NCBI RefSeq assembly: GCF_938010505.1 | Contig: NZ_CALLVP010000006.1 | Span: 1 to 11,751 of the forward strand | Length of the DNA: 11,751 nucleotides | Direction: 5' to 3' | Source of the DNA: an uncultured Veillonella sp. | Lineage (GTDB): Bacteria > Bacillota > Negativicutes > Veillonellales > Veillonellaceae | Shown here: piece after piece, positions 8,121-11,751 of the stretch | How positions within the stretch are numbered: position 1 is the first letter of the stretch | How the letters are laid out: each line of letters begins with the position of its first letter | Notes under the pieces: model-generated | What the model was told of the DNA's origin: nothing | The model's database searches: none | What the model saw: only the letters and a program-made list of their open reading frames with translations | Translations under genes and position numbers: made by a program

Positions 8121-9181
8121 TGACTAACCGCCGTCCCTTCTTGTAACTGTTGGGTACCTGCGGTGATAACAATGTCACCCTTAGCTAAGCCAGATGTGAC
8201 CATAACTGAATTTTGACCAAAATCACCAGTCTTGATAGGAACGAGGTGAGCCTTCTTATCGCGGATGATATAGACTGCATTATTGCCGTTTGAGTCTTTT
8301 ACCAAAGCCGTCAATGGAATCGTAATATTGCTAGTATCTGTTGTTGTGAGATTAGCATTTGCAGTCATTCCTAGTTGGACTTCCTTAGGCGGATTTTGTA
8401 AAGCGATTTTTACCGCATACGTTCTTGCCACAGGATCAGGAACTGGTGAAATTTCACGAACCACACCTTGGACGGTCACATCTGGTAAGGCCCAAAATGT
8501 AATGTTAGAAGGGCTACCTACATGAATTTTAATCAATTCTTGTTCAGGCAAAGCGATAACCGCTTCTGGTTCATGGCCAGCCGCCAGGGTACCAATGCTT
8601 TGACCAGCCGCTACGACTTGACCTGCTTCAAGATTGAGAGCCGTAATAATGCCCGTATCTGGGGCTATTAAATTGGTATAGCTATTTTGATTACTGCTTA
8701 AATTGAGACCTGCTTCCGCTTGTTGTAGCTGAGCAGAGGCCGCATTCAATTGGTTCTCCGCTTGCTCTAACTGCAACTTACTGATTGCTTGTTGAGCATA
8801 AAGTTCGCGGTATCGTTTAGCATTGGTTTCTGCCAATTCATAGGCTGATTGAGCTGCTTTTACGGCACCTTCTGCATTTTGCACCTGTGATTCCGTATCA
8901 GAACCATTGATTTGAGCAATCACTTGCCCTGCTTGAACCGTATCACCAACATTGACGAATTTGTTGAGCACGCGCCCTCCAATTTGAAAGGCTAAATTTG
9001 TTTCCGTTTTATTATGGATGGTGCCTGAGTATCCAGCACTCGTAGTGCCTGATTCTTCACCAATAGTGATGGTGCGCACCTTAAGGCTTGTATCCTCAGG
9101 TGGTTTTTCTGATCCACAACCACTTATGACGGCAGTCCCTATTAAGAGGGCCCCTATGGTCGCTATGACTCGTTGATTCAT
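8117..9181 (-). CDS. RND efflux periplasmic adaptor lipoprotein (membrane fusion protein)
   Basis: This 354-residue protein is the adaptor that links the RND pump to an outer-membrane channel. It starts with a lipoprotein signal: basic MNQRVIA, a hydrophobic stretch, and lipobox ISGC with C22 as the lipidated residue. Domains follow in the usual order: first barrel-sandwich half at about 61-95 (QIGGRVLNKFVNVGDTVQAG), an Ala/Gln/Glu-rich coiled-coil hairpin at about 96-165, second barrel-sandwich half at about 167-203 (IAPDTGIITALNLEAGQVV), then beta-barrel and membrane-proximal domains. The start at 9181 is chosen because the lipoprotein signal begins there and AAGGAGAG (9187-9194) lies upstream; an in-frame start at 9229 would add 16 residues before the signal. 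It is the first gene of a two-gene operon. Confidence 0.94.
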   Translation of the reverse strand: MNQRVIATIGALLIGTAVISGCGSEKPPEDTSLKVRTITIGEESGTTSAGYSGTIHNKTETNLAFQIGGRVLNKFVNVGDTVQAGQVIAQINGSDTESQVQNAEGAVKAAQSAYELAETNAKRYRELYAQQAISKLQLEQAENQLNAASAQLQQAEAGLNLSSNQNSYTNLIAPDTGIITALNLEAGQVVAAGQSIGTLAAGHEPEAVIALPEQELIKIHVGSPSNITFWALPDVTVQGVVREISPVPDPVARTYAVKIALQNPPKEVQLGMTANANLTTTDTSNITIPLTALVKDSNGNNAVYIIRDKKAHLVPIKTGDFGQNSVMVTSGLAKGDIVITAGTQQLQEGTAVSQ

Positions 9182-9208
9182 AGAATCTCTCCTTTTGCTA
9201 CCACATAC

Positions 9209-9252
9209 AGTCCTATGACACAGAACCACACATAGATAGCATTCATAGGACT
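9209..9252. repeat. Perfect 10-bp inverted repeat in the efflux leader
   Basis: AGTCCTATGA (9209-9218) and TCATAGGACT (9243-9252) are perfect inverted copies with a 24-base spacer; arm centres are 34 bases apart, about three helical turns. It lies just upstream of the ribosome binding site of the adaptor gene. It may be an operator for an efflux regulator or a stem-loop in the mRNA leader. I do not recognise the motif. Confidence 0.65.
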
Positions 9253-9365
9253 CTATATTTACATTAGAAAACTCTAATTATATATTTTATACAATTTAAT
9301 GATACTATATTTATATCGATAATTCTAGTCTTTATGCGGAAAATAAAAGAATTATATACTTTTTT

Positions 9366-9451
9366 AACATAATTGGTGGTATTTTTTAAAAGTAATCGCT
9401 ATATTTTGATAATATATGTATCACTTAATTTATGAACATAAATTGGTAGTA
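9366..9451. repeat. Pair of imperfect direct repeats
   Basis: AACATAATTGGTGGTA (9366-9381) and AACATAAATTGGTAGTA (9435-9451) differ by one inserted A and one G/A change, and start 69 bases apart. They lie upstream of the efflux operon. They may be binding sites or chance in AT-rich DNA. Confidence 0.4.
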
Positions 9452-9540
9452 AAAAAGTGAGTCCTCCAGTGATTGAACTGTATCCCAAAAATTATGTCCA
9501 ATTTTAGGGTACAGCTCATAGTAAGAGAACTCACTTCTTT
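9451..9540 (-). terminator. Compound terminator of the CNNM-family gene
   Basis: Read on the - strand, just after the TAG stop, AAAGAAGTGAGT pairs with ACTCACTTTTTT (complement of 9529-9540 and 9451-9462) as a 12-bp stem with one G-U pair, the U run forming the end. Inside is a second long hairpin at 9474-9518: TGAACTGTA pairs with TACAGCTCA (one mismatch), then CCC with GGG, then AAAATT with AATTTT, closed by a 6-base loop. The inner hairpin resembles facing insertion-sequence ends. Confidence 0.75.
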
Positions 9541-9549
9541 AGCTTTTGT

Positions 9550-10911
9550 CTATTTATATTTTTCTTCTTCTTGTTCTACGATAGGTTCTTCATAGGTTAC
9601 AAGGATTTTATCGATACGAGTATGGTCCATATCGATGACTTCAAAGGTATAGCCATCCCATTTTGCCTTGTCTAGTTCTTTTGGAATACGACCGAAAAGA
9701 ACATTTAAGAGACCGCCCATAGTTTTATATAAGTCGTCTTCTTCGCCTGGTAATTCTTGATCGATGTGGAAGAATTCTTTAAATTCATCTACGTTGAGTA
9801 GGCCATCTACGAGCCATGCCCCATCGCGTTCGATGATCTTGTTTTCCTCTTCCTTGATTTCTTCTTCACCGGAAGGCATGAGGCCTACGATTTCTTCCAT
9901 GATGTCATGCAAGGTTACAAGGCCAGTAAAACCACCATATTCATCGAGGATAATAGCTTCGTGAACGCCTTCAGAACGAAGAACGTTCAATAATTTCATG
10001 AGCGGAATGGATTCAGGAACGAGAACAGGTTCTTTCAAACAAGTTTTGATAATGTCTTGAATGGAACTTTCACTAGGACGTTGCATAATTTGAACTAATA
10101 CGTCGGATACGGTAACGAGGCCATTTAGTTCGTCTAAAGAGTCGGTGCCCACAGGAATGCGGTAATGATTGGCATTCTTGAGGACTTCCATAATTTCGTC
10201 TTCGGTGCCGTTTAGGTCAATCCATTTGAGCTGTGTACGAGGCGTCATAACGTCGCCAGCGTTCATGTCTGCGAGATGGAAGATATTCTCTACGAGGATT
10301 GGCTCTTCCTCTTCGTAAGCACCCATGGCAACGCCTTCGGTCAGCATTTTATTGATTTCAGACTCTGTAACGGGAGCTTCTTCTTTTACAGTAACGCCTA
10401 GTATTTTTAAGAGGAATTCTGTGGAAATGCCGAGGAAGCTAACGATTGGTTTTAATGCTACAGATAGCCAATAAATTGGTTTTGCTACCACAACGGCGAT
10501 GCTTTCAGGACTATTTAAGGCCAAGCGTTTTGGCACGAGCTCGCCGATAACGAGGGATAAATAGGTGATGATCGCAACGATAATAAAAGAGCTCACAGAG
10601 GCTGCGTATGGTTCGATGCTTGGAATATTAGTAACTAAAATTTCTTCTAATGGACCAGAGAAGGTAGCACCAGAATACAAACCGGTTAAAACGCCGACAA
10701 GAGTGATGCCGATTTGAATGGTAGAGAACATTTCATTTGGATTCTCCGATAATTCAAAGGCCTTTTTCGCGCGTTCATTGCCTGCTTCAGCTAACTCTTC
10801 AAGTTTACGTTTTTTCGCATTCACGATGGCTAACTCCGTCATGGAGAACAAACCATTTGCGATGATTAATACGATGATAATTATAAAATCTAAGGTCAGA
10901 TCACTGTCCAT
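9550..10911 (-). CDS. CNNM/CBS/CorC_HlyC domain membrane protein (HlyC/CorC family)
   Basis: This 453-residue protein has the full domain order of the HlyC/CorC (UPF0053) family. A DUF21/CNNM membrane domain covers about residues 1-190, with a first helix at 8-30 holding ANGLFSMTELA and the family motif GELVPKRLAL at 123-132. Two CBS domains lie at about 221-345 (VMTPRTQLKWIDL, YRIPVGTDSLDELNGLVT, ILDEYGGFTGLVTLHDIMEE), and a CorC_HlyC domain at about 358-443. CNNM proteins such as B. subtilis MpfA and the CNNM/CorC group are tied to Mg2+ export or homeostasis, with CBS domains sensing ATP/Mg; older 'hemolysin' labels are misleading. The ion is not provable here. The ATG at 10911 is preceded by AAAAGGAG (10923-10930). 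It is monocistronic, with its own promoter and terminator. The last residues are very acidic. Confidence 0.92.
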   Translation of the reverse strand: MDSDLTLDFIIIIVLIIANGLFSMTELAIVNAKKRKLEELAEAGNERAKKAFELSENPNEMFSTIQIGITLVGVLTGLYSGATFSGPLEEILVTNIPSIEPYAASVSSFIIVAIITYLSLVIGELVPKRLALNSPESIAVVVAKPIYWLSVALKPIVSFLGISTEFLLKILGVTVKEEAPVTESEINKMLTEGVAMGAYEEEEPILVENIFHLADMNAGDVMTPRTQLKWIDLNGTEDEIMEVLKNANHYRIPVGTDSLDELNGLVTVSDVLVQIMQRPSESSIQDIIKTCLKEPVLVPESIPLMKLLNVLRSEGVHEAIILDEYGGFTGLVTLHDIMEEIVGLMPSGEEEIKEEENKIIERDGAWLVDGLLNVDEFKEFFHIDQELPGEEDDLYKTMGGLLNVLFGRIPKELDKAKWDGYTFEVIDMDHTRIDKILVTYEEPIVEQEEEKYK

Positions 10912-10977
10912 GTAAGTAGATACTCCTTTTTAATGAGATACAATTCTGCACATGAGAATAATAGAAATATTATTATT

Positions 10978-10986
10978 AGTATACCA
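10978..10986 (-). promoter_or_regulatory. Possible extended -10 promoter of the CNNM-family gene
   Basis: On the - strand TGG-TATACT (complement of 10978-10986) is an extended -10 element. The -35 region is poor (AATACT at 17-base spacing). Transcription would start near 10971, giving a leader of about 60 bases and leaving both hairpins outside the mRNA. Confidence 0.42.
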
Positions 10987-11008
10987 TATTGGCATTAATA
11001 AGTATTTC

Positions 11009-11047
11009 ATATAACAAAAGCACCCGATATGGGTGCTTTTGTTATAT
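11009..11047. terminator. Perfect 17-bp hairpin, two-way terminator-like
   Basis: ATATAACAAAAGCACCC (11009-11025) and GGGTGCTTTTGTTATAT (11031-11047) pair perfectly over 17 bp around the loop GATAT. GC-rich inner pairs followed by TTTTGTT give terminator form on both strands. It lies between divergent genes, so what it terminates is unclear. Confidence 0.7.
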
Positions 11048-11065
11048 ACTATTAACTAGCACAGA

Positions 11066-11091
11066 AAAAGGAGGGTTGCCGTCCTCCTTTT
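11066..11091. terminator. Second terminator-like hairpin
   Basis: AAAAGGAGG (11066-11074) pairs with CCTCCTTTT (11083-11091) over 9 bp with an 8-base loop. A T-rich stretch follows on the + strand, and TTTTT ends the stem on the - strand. It is only 18 bases from the preceding hairpin. The arms look like a ribosome binding site and its complement, but no start codon is suitably placed on either strand. Confidence 0.55.
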
Positions 11092-11165
11092 CCTTTTGCA
11101 TGCATTAAATTCTACAAAAATATTTATTTCCTTTGTTATCTATTATGATACATGATTGATTTAAT

Positions 11166-11195
11166 TTGTAAATAATACTCTAACAAGGGTATAGT
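11166..11195 (+). promoter_or_regulatory. Possible promoter of the methyltransferase gene
   Basis: TTGTAA (11166-11171) and TATAGT (11190-11195) are 18 bases apart, upstream of the methyltransferase ATG at 11264 and downstream of both hairpins. The leader would be about 60 bases. The DNA is AT-rich, so chance matches are common. Confidence 0.4.
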
Positions 11196-11263
11196 ATGTA
11201 TAGAAATAAGATTAGTATTAATTATTAGTTCATATAATTTGGGCTTCATATAGGATTACATAG

Positions 11264-11751
11264 ATGGTAACAGAGCAAGAATGGGAAAGTTTACTAAATA
11301 TAAAGACTGCTGGTCGCGATGATAGCCGATCTGATACGGAGCATCATCCGTACGAGCCAACGGATTATTGCGTCTTGGAACGTTTGGCGAATAGTGGCTA
11401 TATTCGCAAGAAACATACCCTCATCGACTATGGCAGTGGCAAGGGTCGTGTTAGCATTTTTATGGCCTACCAAACGGGCTGTCATTCTATCGGCATCGAA
11501 TATGATGAACGATTATACGAAAAGGCTTTGCTCAATGGTGAAAGCCCAGCAGCGCGTAATCGTGTGTCTTTTGTCCTCGGTGATGCGGCTCTCTACGAGT
11601 TACCGGATCAGGCGGATCGATGCTTTTTCTTTAATCCCTTTGCCCTTCATACGATTAAGCGGGTATTAGGAAATGTATTTGATTCGCTATACCATCATCC
11701 TCGGGAGATTAAGTTATTTTTCTATTATGTTAATGAAGAGGTGGAGAACTT
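11264..11751 (+). CDS. Class I SAM-dependent methyltransferase, 3' end missing
   Basis: The frame is open from the ATG at 11264 to the window end (162 complete codons), so the gene continues outside. The start is well fixed because an in-frame TAG lies directly before it (11261-11263); a modest AGGA (11252-11255) is the ribosome site. The visible part has a short N-terminal region with YEPTDYCVLERL (30-41), then the SAM-binding motif LIDYGSGKGRVSIF (53-66, Gly57/59/61), acidic E79 at the end of strand 2 in GIEYDERLYEKA, GDA at 106-108, and FFFNPF at 121-126 as the motif IV region. This pattern matches a small Firmicute methyltransferase family of unknown substrate as I remember it. A protein, small molecule or RNA base could be the target. 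Two other frames over it are shadows. Confidence 0.82.
   Translation, partial: MVTEQEWESLLNIKTAGRDDSRSDTEHHPYEPTDYCVLERLANSGYIRKKHTLIDYGSGKGRVSIFMAYQTGCHSIGIEYDERLYEKALLNGESPAARNRVSFVLGDAALYELPDQADRCFFFNPFALHTIKRVLGNVFDSLYHHPREIKLFFYYVNEEVEN

Larger units (their letters stand above)
9182..9549. other. Intergenic region upstream of the efflux operon
   Basis: These 368 bases lie between the 3' end of the CNNM-family gene and the start of the efflux operon; both genes are on the - strand. It holds the efflux ribosome binding site (9187-9194), a 10-bp inverted repeat (9209-9252), a very AT-rich stretch with several -10-like hexamers on the - strand (for example TATAAT as the complement of 9351-9356) but no convincing -35 partner, two imperfect direct repeats (9366-9451), and the compound terminator of the upstream gene. 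I see no coding frame here and no recognised riboswitch. Confidence 0.6.
10912..11263. other. Divergent intergenic region with two hairpins
   Basis: These 352 bases separate the - strand CNNM-family gene from the + strand methyltransferase gene. From left to right there is a ribosome binding site, an extended -10 for the left gene (10978-10986), two terminator-like hairpins (11009-11047 and 11066-11091), AT-rich DNA, and a possible promoter of the right gene (11166-11195). No coding frame with a start site is evident. The hairpins do not end any annotated gene. Confidence 0.6.

Noticed and set aside
10912..11050. A Mg2+ (M-box) or Mn2+ (yybP-ykoY) riboswitch before the CNNM-family gene
   Set aside because: I cannot find the conserved cores of either class. 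The 17-bp hairpin seems to lie upstream of the likely promoter.
11066..11110. A small leader peptide using the AAAAGGAGG at 11066-11074
   Set aside because: No ATG, GTG or TTG is at a suitable distance followed by an open frame. The motif is paired within a hairpin and better explained as part of a terminator-like stem.
11319..11669. A 116-residue + strand frame in the right end
   Set aside because: It overlaps the methyltransferase frame, which has clear SAM-binding motifs, a fixed start and no stops. This one is out of frame with no family match.
1..11751. CRISPR array, tRNA or rRNA genes, prophage, toxin-antitoxin or defence genes
   Set aside because: I saw no regularly spaced repeats, no cloverleaf-like runs in the gaps, and no protein of these classes. 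All sizeable gaps are described.

Overview
The window looks like a stretch of chromosome close to the replication origin of a Veillonella-type bacterium (Negativicutes, the Firmicutes with an outer membrane). Three things point there: the gene order dciA-like, remB, gyrB, which in Firmicutes follows dnaA-dnaN-recF; an AT-leaning composition with strong AGGAGG-type ribosome binding sites; and a lipoprotein-adaptor RND efflux pump, which only makes sense in a cell with two membranes. The genus is inferred from protein resemblance and was not tested by a search.

Left part (1-4343, all + strand): the 3' part of a DUF721/DciA-like gene with a zinc ribbon, then remB, gyrB (true start at 950) and a LysP-like lysine permease, separated by 13, 77 and 10 bases. 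An intrinsic terminator with a nested hairpin follows at 4382-4434. A short monocistronic ybjQ-family gene comes next on the + strand. It ends at a hairpin (4898-4953) that can serve as a two-way terminator, because the next operon converges on it.

Middle part (5058-9181, - strand): a two-gene efflux operon. A membrane-fusion lipoprotein (8117-9181) is followed by a 1020-residue RND pump (5058-8120), joined by an ATGA stop/start overlap. No outer-membrane channel and no local regulator lie in the window. The leader carries a perfect 10-bp inverted repeat.

Right part: a CNNM/CBS/CorC_HlyC-type integral membrane protein, probably for divalent cation handling (9550-10911, - strand), ends in a long compound terminator whose inner part resembles a pair of insertion-sequence ends. 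A 352-base divergent intergenic region holds two terminator-like hairpins that serve no annotated gene. The window closes inside a + strand SAM-dependent methyltransferase gene (from 11264).

Most of the window is ordinary chromosomal housekeeping and transport. I see no phage, CRISPR, toxin-antitoxin or defence system, and no convincing new multi-gene system. The points worth a second look are in the intergenic DNA: the unexplained twin hairpins, the IS-end-like hairpin, inverted repeats before gyrB and the efflux operon, and short direct repeats. The long C-terminal extension of the DciA-like protein is also notable.
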